This document shows, in pieces, positions 52,783 through 60,746 of a stretch of 64,000 nucleotides of DNA; position 1 is the stretch's first letter; each line of letters opens with the position of its first letter. Where the stretch lies: NCBI GenBank assembly GCA_964342695.1, contig CAYFFV010000005.1, forward strand, positions 47,538-111,537, written 5' to 3'. The DNA comes from CAYFFV01 sp964342695. GTDB taxonomy: Bacteria > Acidobacteriota > Vicinamibacteria > Vicinamibacterales > UBA8438. The notes below the pieces were generated by a model, which saw nothing but the letters and a program-made list of their open reading frames with translations, was not told where the DNA came from and did not search any database. The position numbers and the translations under genes are program-made.

Positions 52783-53421
52783 TTATTTCTGTTCGTTAGA
52801 TTCAGCTTCTACCTTGTCTCTCTCGGGTTCAAGGGGCAAAGCCTCATCAAGAGGGTAAGACTCCGTTAGACCGGTCGGAACATCCATACCAAGCGCTTTG
52901 GCCATGTCTTCAACACGTGGTAAATCCGATAAATCATTTAAACCAAATCGATCCAAGAATTCTCTTGTCGTCGAATATAGAAACGGCCTTCCAACTACAG
53001 CTTTTCTCCCGGTCACCTTCACAAGTCGTCGCTCGATCAAGGTTCCCAACACACCACCAGACGTATTGACACCTCTAATATCTGCAATCTCAGGACCAGT
53101 AATTGGTTGCCGATAAGCGACTACCGCAAGAGTCTCAAGCGCTTGAACAGACAATCGTTGTTTGGAGTGTTCATGAAACAACCGTCTTACCCATTCTGAA
53201 AATTCAGGGCGGGTGACTATCTGATACCCCCCAGCCACCTCCACTAATTGCAAACCACCATTTCGATCCCAATGCTTAACGATCGCAGCAAGCGCCTCCT
53301 CAATATTTTCTACAGGCTCTCCGTCCAAGAGCTTTACCAACATTTTTAAGGTCACAGGCTCAGGAGACGCGAAAATCAAAGCTTCAATGACCGATTGAAG
53401 ATCATTCATAGATTCATTCAT
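52783..53421 (-). CDS. scpB: Chromosome segregation and condensation protein ScpB
   Basis: 212 residues. Two winged-helix domains: LQSVIEALIFASPEPVTLKM at the start and LSVQALETLAVVAYRQPITG then EIADIRGVNTSGGVLGTLIE in the second. The C-terminal tail is Glu/Pro-rich. ScpB dimers bind ScpA to complete the SMC-kleisin complex. The start overlaps the scpA stop by eight bases; an ATG at 53409 is a non-overlapping alternative. Confidence 0.94.
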   Translation of the reverse strand: MNESMNDLQSVIEALIFASPEPVTLKMLVKLLDGEPVENIEEALAAIVKHWDRNGGLQLVEVAGGYQIVTRPEFSEWVRRLFHEHSKQRLSVQALETLAVVAYRQPITGPEIADIRGVNTSGGVLGTLIERRLVKVTGRKAVVGRPFLYSTTREFLDRFGLNDLSDLPRVEDMAKALGMDVPTGLTESYPLDEALPLEPERDKVEAESNEQK

Positions 53422-54223
53422 CTTCTACGCCACCCATCGGGCGCGGAGCATCCGTAGGTCTGGCACGTTTATAAATTCTTATCGGATCAAGTGTGCCACC
53501 TTGAAACACACGAATCAATTTCAATCGAATCATTTCAAGCAAAGCCAAAAAAGTTGTAATTAAATTTTTACGACTTACATCTTCACTGAATAGCTCATCA
53601 AAACCTCGAGCTTTGCTGTCAGATAGCTTTTTCAATATTTGATCTATACGCTCCTCAATTGAAAGCTGAAGCTCTGGAACTGGAATTCCCGGCCTCAGTT
53701 GGGCCCGAGCCAGTACTGATTGAAATGCTTTCAGAAGGCTAAATAAATCAACCTCCAATTCACGTTCAATCTCTCCGTCCACCAGATCGCTTACGCGTTC
53801 ATCAGGACGAATCCATTGTGCGCTTCTTACAGTCTCACGTTCATGCAATAATTCCGCAGCAGCTTTATATTTTTGATGCTCCAATAAGCGACGGACGAGC
53901 GCATCTCTTGGATCTTCAGTCTCTTCCTCCTCGTCTTCGTCTTCTATCCGAGGAACGAGCATCCTCGACTTGATGTGAATTAATGTCGCAGCCATAACTA
54001 AAAATTCACCGGCCACATCGAGATCGAGTTCTTGCATAAGTTCTAAATACACAAGGTACTGATCGGTAATTAAAGCCATCGGAATGTCGTAGACATTAAT
54101 CTCATTTTTCTTAATCAAATGAAGCAATAGATCTAATGGACCCTCAAATTTTTCAAGTTTTATAGGGTATTGTGGAAGAACTGATTCAAAATCGCGAGAG
54201 AACTCAGAAACCTTTAAACCCAT
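53414..54223 (-). CDS. scpA: Segregation and condensation protein ScpA (kleisin)
   Basis: About 269 residues from the ATG at 54223; a TTG nine bases earlier is in frame. The kleisin N-terminus is LEKFEGPLDLLLHLIKKNEI, followed by AGEFLVMAATLIHIKSRMLV. An acidic linker (EDEDEEEETED) follows, and the C-terminal winged helix holds FLALLEMIRLKLIRVFQGG. It links the SMC heads and binds ScpB, whose gene follows directly. No smc gene is in the window. Confidence 0.95.
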   Translation of the reverse strand: MGLKVSEFSRDFESVLPQYPIKLEKFEGPLDLLLHLIKKNEINVYDIPMALITDQYLVYLELMQELDLDVAGEFLVMAATLIHIKSRMLVPRIEDEDEEEETEDPRDALVRRLLEHQKYKAAAELLHERETVRSAQWIRPDERVSDLVDGEIERELEVDLFSLLKAFQSVLARAQLRPGIPVPELQLSIEERIDQILKKLSDSKARGFDELFSEDVSRKNLITTFLALLEMIRLKLIRVFQGGTLDPIRIYKRARPTDAPRPMGGVEDE

Positions 54224-54324
54224 AACAATCAAACACCAACCAGTGAGATTCGTACCAACAGGCTTTTTGAATCTACCCTGCGAATTCTATATCGACTTTC
54301 GTGCCTTAGTACGATCATCCGTAA

Positions 54325-55332
54325 TTACCGGTAAGATAGCCCCACGGCTTCACGAACATTTCGCATCGTTGCACTTGCTATAGTAGCTGCCCGACTGGAA
54401 CCATCAAGGATTATTTCTCGAATCATTTTTGGTTTTGCTAACAATTCTTCCCTTATAGATCGCATAGGCTCCAGTTTCTCATTAATGGCAGCCGCAAGTT
54501 TTTCTTTGACTTCTACGTCCCCTACCGCGCCTTGGCGATATCGAGATTTAAGGTCTTCAACCTCTTCAGAATTGCTATTAAATGCGTCATGATAAACAAA
54601 GACCGGATTGCCTTCTACCATCCCAGGAACATCTGCTCTGATCCGGTTCGGATCAGTGTACATACGCATAACTTTCTTACGGACAGTCTTAACATCATCA
54701 GACAAATCAATAGCGTTGCCATAACTTTTACTCATTTTTCGATTATCTAGACCAGGCAACCTAGGAAACTTTGTCAAGAGGGGTTGTGGCTCAATAAACA
54801 ATTCTCCATAAAACCCCTGGAACCGTCTTACCACTTCACGAGTTAACTCAAGATGCGGAACCTGATCTTCGCCAACAGGAACATAGTCAGCATTATAAAT
54901 AACGACGTCAGCACCTTGAAGCAATGGATAACCAAGAAACCCAAGAGTTGACAGGTCTCTGTCATTTAATTGATCGATCTGCTCCTTATATGTTGGAACC
55001 CGTTCCAACCAAGGGATGGGCACCGTCATCGAAAGCAACAAATAAAGCTCAGCATGCTCTGGGACCAAAGACTGAACAAAAATTGTCGTTTGTTCAGGAT
55101 CGATCCCAGCTGCTATCCAATCGGTAACGTTATCAATCACGTAGGTTGAAAGTTGACTAGTATCTCCATACTCGCTCGTTAAAGCATGCCAGTCCGCAAC
55201 AAAATACATACATTCATACTTATCTTGCAGCTCAGCCCACTGAGATAAGGCCCCAACCAAATGGCCTAAATGAAGTTTACCGGTGGGTCTCATACCAGAC
55301 ACGACGCGAGGACGATTTTTTTCAGAAGGCAT
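54325..55332 (-). CDS. trpS: Tryptophanyl-tRNA synthetase
   Basis: About 335 residues from the ATG at 55332; a TTG nine bases earlier is possible. RVVSGMRPTGKLHLGHLVGA has the HIGH motif (HLGH), and KMSKS is in DNRKMSKSYGNAI. PVGEDQVPHLELTREVVRRF is the tryptophan pocket region. It charges tRNA-Trp. It is on the minus strand, 101 bases from scpA, and the 110-base gap to uvrC holds nothing I recognise. Confidence 0.96.
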   Translation of the reverse strand: MPSEKNRPRVVSGMRPTGKLHLGHLVGALSQWAELQDKYECMYFVADWHALTSEYGDTSQLSTYVIDNVTDWIAAGIDPEQTTIFVQSLVPEHAELYLLLSMTVPIPWLERVPTYKEQIDQLNDRDLSTLGFLGYPLLQGADVVIYNADYVPVGEDQVPHLELTREVVRRFQGFYGELFIEPQPLLTKFPRLPGLDNRKMSKSYGNAIDLSDDVKTVRKKVMRMYTDPNRIRADVPGMVEGNPVFVYHDAFNSNSEEVEDLKSRYRQGAVGDVEVKEKLAAAINEKLEPMRSIREELLAKPKMIREIILDGSSRAATIASATMRNVREAVGLSYR

Positions 55333-55441
55333 ATGGCACAATAGAAATTATTAGAAGAGAGATAACAGCTTCAATCTTTTAATAGCCTAGAGGATACGGG
55401 CAGACGAGCCATTCGGCAAGTCACCCTCGAAAACTACGACT

Positions 55442-57268
55442 CTACTTCGTTACTCGTCGCAAATGTTTAAAAATGATACTGGCAAGCTTCACACCAACAA
55501 TTTCTTTAATCTGTTCTTCTGTCGCCCGACGGATGTTACGCATGCTTCCAAACTCTTCAAGCAATAACTTTCGGCGTTTTGGACCGACCCCAGGAATTTG
55601 ATCAAGTTCTGATCTGAGGTCCCTTGCCCTTCTCGCACTCCGATGAAAAGTTACTGCAAAACGATGAGCTTCGTCACGCATCCGTTGAACCAATCGTAAG
55701 GCAGAACTATGACGTGGAAGGACAATCGGCTGCTTCCTTTCTTTCACCACGAGAACTTCTTCTTTCTTTGCTATCCCTATTGCCGACAGATTTGAAAGAC
55801 CTAACTGCTCAAAAGCCTTGTACGCAGCGGACAGTTGCCCTTTGCCTCCATCCACGATAACAAGATCAGGAAATGGTCCTCCCTGTTCAAGTAATCGTCT
55901 ATACCGCCTGAGAACAACTTCCTCCATCGCCGCAAAATCGTCTGGTTTATTGATAATTTTTTCTGCACCACGTATTCGATACTTTCGGTACGCGCGACGA
56001 TTCAATCTTCCATCTTCAGCAACTACCATAGCCCCTACCGTCTCTGCACCTTGAATCGTCGACACATCAAAACACTCCAACCTTCTTAAAGGATCTGGCA
56101 GATCTAGCACGGTGCGTAACTCTTCAAGCGCAAGGCTGTCAGCTTTTGCCTCTTGACTGTAACGTGACACATAAGTCAATTCCGCATTACGGTTTGCCAG
56201 CTCCAAAAGGCCCCTCTTTTGTCCACGCTTCGGGCAATACAACCGTACCTGTCTGCCTGCGCGACTCGAGAGCCATTGAGTTAGCGTGTCTTCATCAGCC
56301 AGTGTTATTGGAACATGAACCTCAAGAGGCACACTTCTCCCCTCATAAAATTGTTGTAAGGCCGCCCCCAACAACTCTCTGTCAGAATGAGAATTCTTAT
56401 TAATTTCGTCAGTTACTAATTCGACACGCTCTAGGACCCTTCCTCCCCTCATCTGAAAAACCTGTATAACCGCACCGAGAGGACCAGATTTAACACCGAA
56501 CGCGTCTCGGTCTCCCAACTTAGCGGTCGCCATTTTCTGCCGGCGACTGCCAAGTTCATCGATTAGCTTCAAGGCATCTCGTATACTTGCGGCTTCTTCA
56601 AACAGAAGTTTTTGAGAAGCGGATTGCATTTTCTTGTCTAGCTCTTTTTTCAACTCATCGTTGCGCCCGTCTAAAAACATCTCGGCATGCCTTACAACTA
56701 CCGCATACTCTTCCTGGGAACAAAGTTCGTCGACACACGGAGCGACGCAACGTTTAATGTCATACTCAAGGCAAGGCCTGTCCCTTTTTCCATTAATAAT
56801 TTCATTACATGAGCGAATGCCGAATAAGCGATGTGTAAGCGACATGGCTTTACGTGCTACAGGGGATGGCAAAAAAGGTCCGGCATAGAAATTACCATCT
56901 CTGGCCACTTGTCTGGCCACCAAAACCCTCGGATATGATTCAGTTCTTGTAACTTGCAGATAGGGATAATTTTTATCATCCCGTAACAGAATATTGTAAC
57001 GGGGCACTCGATGCTTTATGAGATTATTTTCGAGCACTAAAGCTTCAACCAAAGAGTCGGTTACAATGACCTCTAATCCTGCGATTTCTTTAAGCAATAC
57101 GTCGGTCTTCGGACTCGTCCCATATGCGCTAAGATAGGAACGTACACGGTCTCTAAGCACCTTGGCGCGTCCCACATATATTGTCTCCCCAATACGATTT
57201 AAATAAAGATACACACCTGGTGAATTCGGAAGATTCGCAATCTGATCCTTGAGTTCTTTAATAGGCAT
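55442..57268 (-). CDS. uvrC: Excinuclease ABC subunit C
   Basis: 608 residues. An N-terminal GIY-YIG nuclease (PNSPGVYLYLNRIGETIYVG), then a UVR motif (ELKKELDKKMQSASQKLLFE region), an RNase H-like endonuclease core (RLECFDVSTIQGAETVGAMV, VIVDGGKGQLSAAYKAF) and a C-terminal helix-hairpin-helix (LDQIPGVGPKRRKLLLEEFG). UvrC makes both cuts around bulky lesions after UvrAB loading. uvrA lies 3.5 kb away, and uvrB is not in the window. Confidence 0.97.
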   Translation of the reverse strand: MPIKELKDQIANLPNSPGVYLYLNRIGETIYVGRAKVLRDRVRSYLSAYGTSPKTDVLLKEIAGLEVIVTDSLVEALVLENNLIKHRVPRYNILLRDDKNYPYLQVTRTESYPRVLVARQVARDGNFYAGPFLPSPVARKAMSLTHRLFGIRSCNEIINGKRDRPCLEYDIKRCVAPCVDELCSQEEYAVVVRHAEMFLDGRNDELKKELDKKMQSASQKLLFEEAASIRDALKLIDELGSRRQKMATAKLGDRDAFGVKSGPLGAVIQVFQMRGGRVLERVELVTDEINKNSHSDRELLGAALQQFYEGRSVPLEVHVPITLADEDTLTQWLSSRAGRQVRLYCPKRGQKRGLLELANRNAELTYVSRYSQEAKADSLALEELRTVLDLPDPLRRLECFDVSTIQGAETVGAMVVAEDGRLNRRAYRKYRIRGAEKIINKPDDFAAMEEVVLRRYRRLLEQGGPFPDLVIVDGGKGQLSAAYKAFEQLGLSNLSAIGIAKKEEVLVVKERKQPIVLPRHSSALRLVQRMRDEAHRFAVTFHRSARRARDLRSELDQIPGVGPKRRKLLLEEFGSMRNIRRATEEQIKEIVGVKLASIIFKHLRRVTK

Positions 57269-57394
57269 GATCTACACTTCGACATCTATGAGCTTCTCAA
57301 AATCAGCAAATCAGTCTTAAAATGTAATGCGGTGCACTGATAATCCCTTCCAAATTATATCGTTGGTTGTGCTGACTCTAAGGTCCAATTCAAA

Positions 57395-58201
57395 ATGACA
57401 TTTACCGGAACTATCGGTTGGCTTTGCATGTATCCTCTGCGGGCCATTATAAGTTTTTGCGTGCGGTTTCGTATCCATCCAAATGTGTTAACACTCGTTG
57501 GTGTCATCATAAACGCTGGTGCGGGTATAGCGCTTGGCCTAGGTGAATTTCGATTGGCAGGCTTCGTAATGATCGTAGCTAATATTTTTGATTTCATTGA
57601 CGGCAAAGTTGCAGAGGAAACCTCACTCTCTTCGAATTTCGGAGGCTTTTGGGACTCTGTCATGGATAGATTCTCAGATATGTTCCTGTTTTTAGGTTTA
57701 ATTTATCTTTATTCTGAACTCAGCCGACCCGATTACGTTTTGATCACTGCACTTGCCTTGATGTTCTCGGTAATGACCAGCTACACCAGGGCGCGTGCTG
57801 AATCTTTAATTGAAAAATGCAAGGTCGGCTTTATGGAACGCCCTGAACGTATTGTACTCTTCATGATCGGGGCCTTTACCAACCGAATGGGTGCAGTAAT
57901 GTGGATTATCTTGATTTTATCGATAATCACCGTAATCGATCGCATTTACTTCACGTGGCGGGAACTCCAATCGCCACAAACACAGCGCGAAGATCGAAAT
58001 ATTCACATGACCTTAAAACGTGCTCTCGCCTTGCCAGTGATTGCGGTATGGCATGCCCTTTTTTGGACCTTCGATAGAGAAACATGGCAGTACGATTTGA
58101 TGGTAATTGCCATACTGACATTTGTATGGGTTACCCCCCCATCGTGGCTTGGGGATCCAACGGCTCAGGGACCGGGATTAATCGGTTTGCTGTTACAATA
58201 A
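57395..58201 (+). CDS. CDP-alcohol phosphatidyltransferase family protein, altered motif
   Basis: 268 residues with about six membrane segments. The family motif D-X2-DG-X2-AR-X8-G-X3-D-X3-D is found at Asp66, Asp69, Gly70, Ala73, Gly83, Asp87 and Asp91 with exact spacing, but residue 74 is Glu (GAG codon) in place of the conserved Arg. All four metal-binding Asp residues remain. Such enzymes move a phosphoalcohol from CDP-alcohol to an acceptor and make phosphatidylglycerol phosphate, phosphatidylserine, inositol lipids or cardiolipin. The acceptor here is unknown. It stands alone on the plus strand, divergent from uvrC and convergent with efp. Confidence 0.8.
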   Translation: MTFTGTIGWLCMYPLRAIISFCVRFRIHPNVLTLVGVIINAGAGIALGLGEFRLAGFVMIVANIFDFIDGKVAEETSLSSNFGGFWDSVMDRFSDMFLFLGLIYLYSELSRPDYVLITALALMFSVMTSYTRARAESLIEKCKVGFMERPERIVLFMIGAFTNRMGAVMWIILILSIITVIDRIYFTWRELQSPQTQREDRNIHMTLKRALALPVIAVWHALFWTFDRETWQYDLMVIAILTFVWVTPPSWLGDPTAQGPGLIGLLLQ

Positions 58202-58265
58202 AACGCTCTAAAACTTCTTTCCACCAAACAATCGAAGACATGAATTAAGCTACCAGAGAATTCGA

Positions 58266-58829
58266 CTAAACCCGCCCTTGATATTCTCCAGTGTCTGTGT
58301 TTACTCGAATCCGATCTCCATTTGCTACAAATGGTGGCACCTGAACAACTAGTCCTGTCTCTAAACGGGCAGGTTTAAGCTGTGCACTTGCAGTCGCTCC
58401 TTTGATAGCGGGAGCGGTATCTTCAACCTTCAAATCTACAGTCAACGGTAGCTCGATCCCGATGGCCTCTTCATTATAAAACTCAACAACAATTATAGAC
58501 TCAGGAAGCAGATAATTTACGGAATCACCTAACGTTTCTGAAGTCAGATGGCTCTGGTCAAAAGTTTCGGTGTCCATAAAGTGATAAGAATCACCATCAA
58601 CATACAAAAACTGCATTTTTCTCGAGTCAAGGATCGCAAGTTGTACATTGTCCTCCGAACGAAATTTGTGATCGTACAGTGAATGCGTTCTGATATTCCT
58701 AAACCGCGCCTGAACGAATCCATGCCCCTTTCCAGGGGTTAAATGTGTAATGTCAATAACCCGAAGAAGATTTTGATCCATCTGGACCAGATTTCCTTTT
58801 CTCAAACGTGTCGCTTGGATGGTACTCAT
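58266..58829 (-). CDS. efp: Elongation factor P
   Basis: 187 residues from the ATG of MSTIQATRLRKGNLVQMD at 58829, the same length as E. coli EF-P; an upstream ATG at 58847 is less likely. Lys34 sits in the loop TPGKGHGFVQ, the residue that is modified in E. coli. The middle and C-terminal OB-folds end with GDRIRVNTDTGEYQGRV. EF-P relieves stalling at polyproline. No epmA, epmB or earP lies nearby; an Arg at this position would signal the EarP route, and it is Lys here. Confidence 0.96.
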   Translation of the reverse strand: MSTIQATRLRKGNLVQMDQNLLRVIDITHLTPGKGHGFVQARFRNIRTHSLYDHKFRSEDNVQLAILDSRKMQFLYVDGDSYHFMDTETFDQSHLTSETLGDSVNYLLPESIIVVEFYNEEAIGIELPLTVDLKVEDTAPAIKGATASAQLKPARLETGLVVQVPPFVANGDRIRVNTDTGEYQGRV

Positions 58830-58912
58830 AATCTTCGATCGTACCATACCGTGACGCCATCACGAAACGTTACAATGGTTACCAGCCAATAGAGAAGAAA
58901 GGATGCTGCCCT

Positions 58913-60115
58913 ATGCGCGTTGGATTCATTGTTTTTAGTGTTGCCGTTTTTGTGGCAGGACTAGCTTTAGGTAACTCGACTGCTCTATTCAAAAGTTATC
59001 CTGCCGACGCAATCCAGACGACCGCACCGGTCACGAGCCAACCGATACCATCGTCTTCGCGGCCGCAAAATTCTCCACCGGAAAATAACGTTCGGTCAGG
59101 GCTTGCAAGAGGAGTTGGTGCAATCAATCTACCCAACTTCTCTGAGGTAGCAGAAACCAGTATTCTGTCAGTCGCTAATATTTCATCTCGGCAAGTGGTG
59201 AGACGCCGTTCTCCCTTTCCAAATGATCAATTTTTTCGTTATTTCTTTGGTGATTCTGGAAATTTTTCAGGATACCGGGAACGTCCGAGTCTTGGATCAG
59301 GAGTCGTTGTGCGCAGCGATGGTTTCCTGCTAACAAACGCTCACGTTGTAGGCAGAGAGTCGGCAGGGATAACAGTTACCCTCTCTGACAATCAGGAACT
59401 CGAGGCAGAACTCGTCGGCCGTGACGAATCGACTGACATTGCCTTGCTCCGCATCGACGCTGACAACCTACCTGCTATACCCTGGGGCGATTCATCGTCT
59501 CTACGTATTGCTGAATGGGTATTAGCAGTAGGAAATCCTTTTCAATTGAATCAGACTGTCACGCTCGGAATAGTAAGTGCGGTAGGTAGAGACAACCTTG
59601 GTGTTGCCCGGTACGAAGACTTTATACAAACGGATGCTGCCATTAACCCTGGCAATTCAGGTGGAGCATTGATTAACACCAACGGAGAACTCATCGGTAT
59701 CAACACTGCAATATTTAGTGACAGTGGTGGTAGTCAAGGTGTTGGTTTTGCCGTTCCCAGTAACTTGGCGAAACGAGTCATGGAAGAACTTATAGAACAC
59801 GGAGAAGTCAGACGAGGTTCCTTCGGTTATGTTGACGTTAGAGCCCTGACGCCAAGATTGGCAAGAGAACTCGGAACCCCTGATAGCAATGGAGTCGTAG
59901 TCTGGCGCATCCATCAAGCATCAAGTGCGGCTCAAGCTGGCCTAGAGCCCGGAGACATCATTATTGCATTTAACGGCATCACGATTGATGATAGCGCTGA
60001 TTACGCGCGTCTCCTCTCAGATGCTGAGATAGGAACAATCGTCACGCTTCAGATAGTGCGTGCTGGTAATCGTCTTGAATTGGAGATTCCTGTTTCACAG
60101 GCTAGACCACAGTAA
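58913..60115 (+). CDS. HtrA/DegP-type periplasmic serine protease, single PDZ
   Basis: 400 residues. A signal anchor is at the N-terminus (VGFIVFSVAVFVAGLALGNS), followed by a Ser/Pro-rich linker. The trypsin-like domain has the catalytic His in LLTNAHVV, Asp in DESTDIALLRID and Ser in INPGNSGGALI. A single PDZ domain follows (RLARELGTPDSNGVVV; GLEPGDIIIAFNGITI). One PDZ and a membrane anchor are typical of DegS, whereas DegP has two, so it may serve in envelope stress sensing. AGGA lies nine bases before the ATG. It is divergent from efp across 83 bases and convergent with mpg. Confidence 0.92.
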   Translation: MRVGFIVFSVAVFVAGLALGNSTALFKSYPADAIQTTAPVTSQPIPSSSRPQNSPPENNVRSGLARGVGAINLPNFSEVAETSILSVANISSRQVVRRRSPFPNDQFFRYFFGDSGNFSGYRERPSLGSGVVVRSDGFLLTNAHVVGRESAGITVTLSDNQELEAELVGRDESTDIALLRIDADNLPAIPWGDSSSLRIAEWVLAVGNPFQLNQTVTLGIVSAVGRDNLGVARYEDFIQTDAAINPGNSGGALINTNGELIGINTAIFSDSGGSQGVGFAVPSNLAKRVMEELIEHGEVRRGSFGYVDVRALTPRLARELGTPDSNGVVVWRIHQASSAAQAGLEPGDIIIAFNGITIDDSADYARLLSDAEIGTIVTLQIVRAGNRLELEIPVSQARPQ

Positions 60116-60134
60116 ACTTTCGACACTATTTGAT

Positions 60135-60746
60135 TCAACCAGAAACATATTGATTATCTAGAATGTAACACCGCCAGAGTGTATCAAGACCGGCACTAAT
60201 TCCTACCCTTCGACTCCAGACAACAGATCTGTCTGGTGGGTTTTTACAATCTTGGATAAACAATCGACCTCCTGAAAGATCGATACGATTTTCTTTTAGA
60301 TTAATTCCCATCGCTCTAGTCAAATTTCCTGGTCCACAACACAGTTGCGTCTCGTGGATCATTTTTTTGGAATTCAATTTCCGATTACACCGTCTATCTC
60401 GCATCAGATCAAGCCCTTTTAACGGTTTCACCGCTCGGATCAAAACTGCAGAGGGCATCCCCTCAGGCTCTGTAACAACATTGAATAAATGATGCACTCC
60501 ATAGTTCAGATACACGTAGGCAGTGCCAGGGGGGCCATAGAGTGGCGCGTTACGAAATGAAAATCCTGTGGCTGCGTGACAGGCAGGATCTGTCTCTCCA
60601 ATGTATGCCTCGACCTCAACAATCATACCCGTCGTGATCCCGCAATGAGATTCATGAACTAAAACATTGCCAATTAGATCACGCGCCACCTTTAGGGTAG
60701 GCCGCACATAAAAATCACGCTGAAGAACCGTCTCAGGTGCAGTCAC
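60135..60746 (-). CDS. mpg: 3-methyladenine DNA glycosylase (AAG/MPG family)
   Basis: 203 residues from a GTG that shares one base with the uvrA stop. GMIVEVEAYIGETDPACHAA carries the catalytic Glu region of human AAG (EVEAY). GPPGTAYVYLNYGVHHLFNV and ACHAATGFSFRNAPLY are family blocks, and the C-terminal RVGISAG matches. It removes alkylated and deaminated purines (3-methyladenine, hypoxanthine). Translational coupling with uvrA places two repair routes in one transcript. Confidence 0.93.
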   Translation of the reverse strand: MTAPETVLQRDFYVRPTLKVARDLIGNVLVHESHCGITTGMIVEVEAYIGETDPACHAATGFSFRNAPLYGPPGTAYVYLNYGVHHLFNVVTEPEGMPSAVLIRAVKPLKGLDLMRDRRCNRKLNSKKMIHETQLCCGPGNLTRAMGINLKENRIDLSGGRLFIQDCKNPPDRSVVWSRRVGISAGLDTLWRCYILDNQYVSG

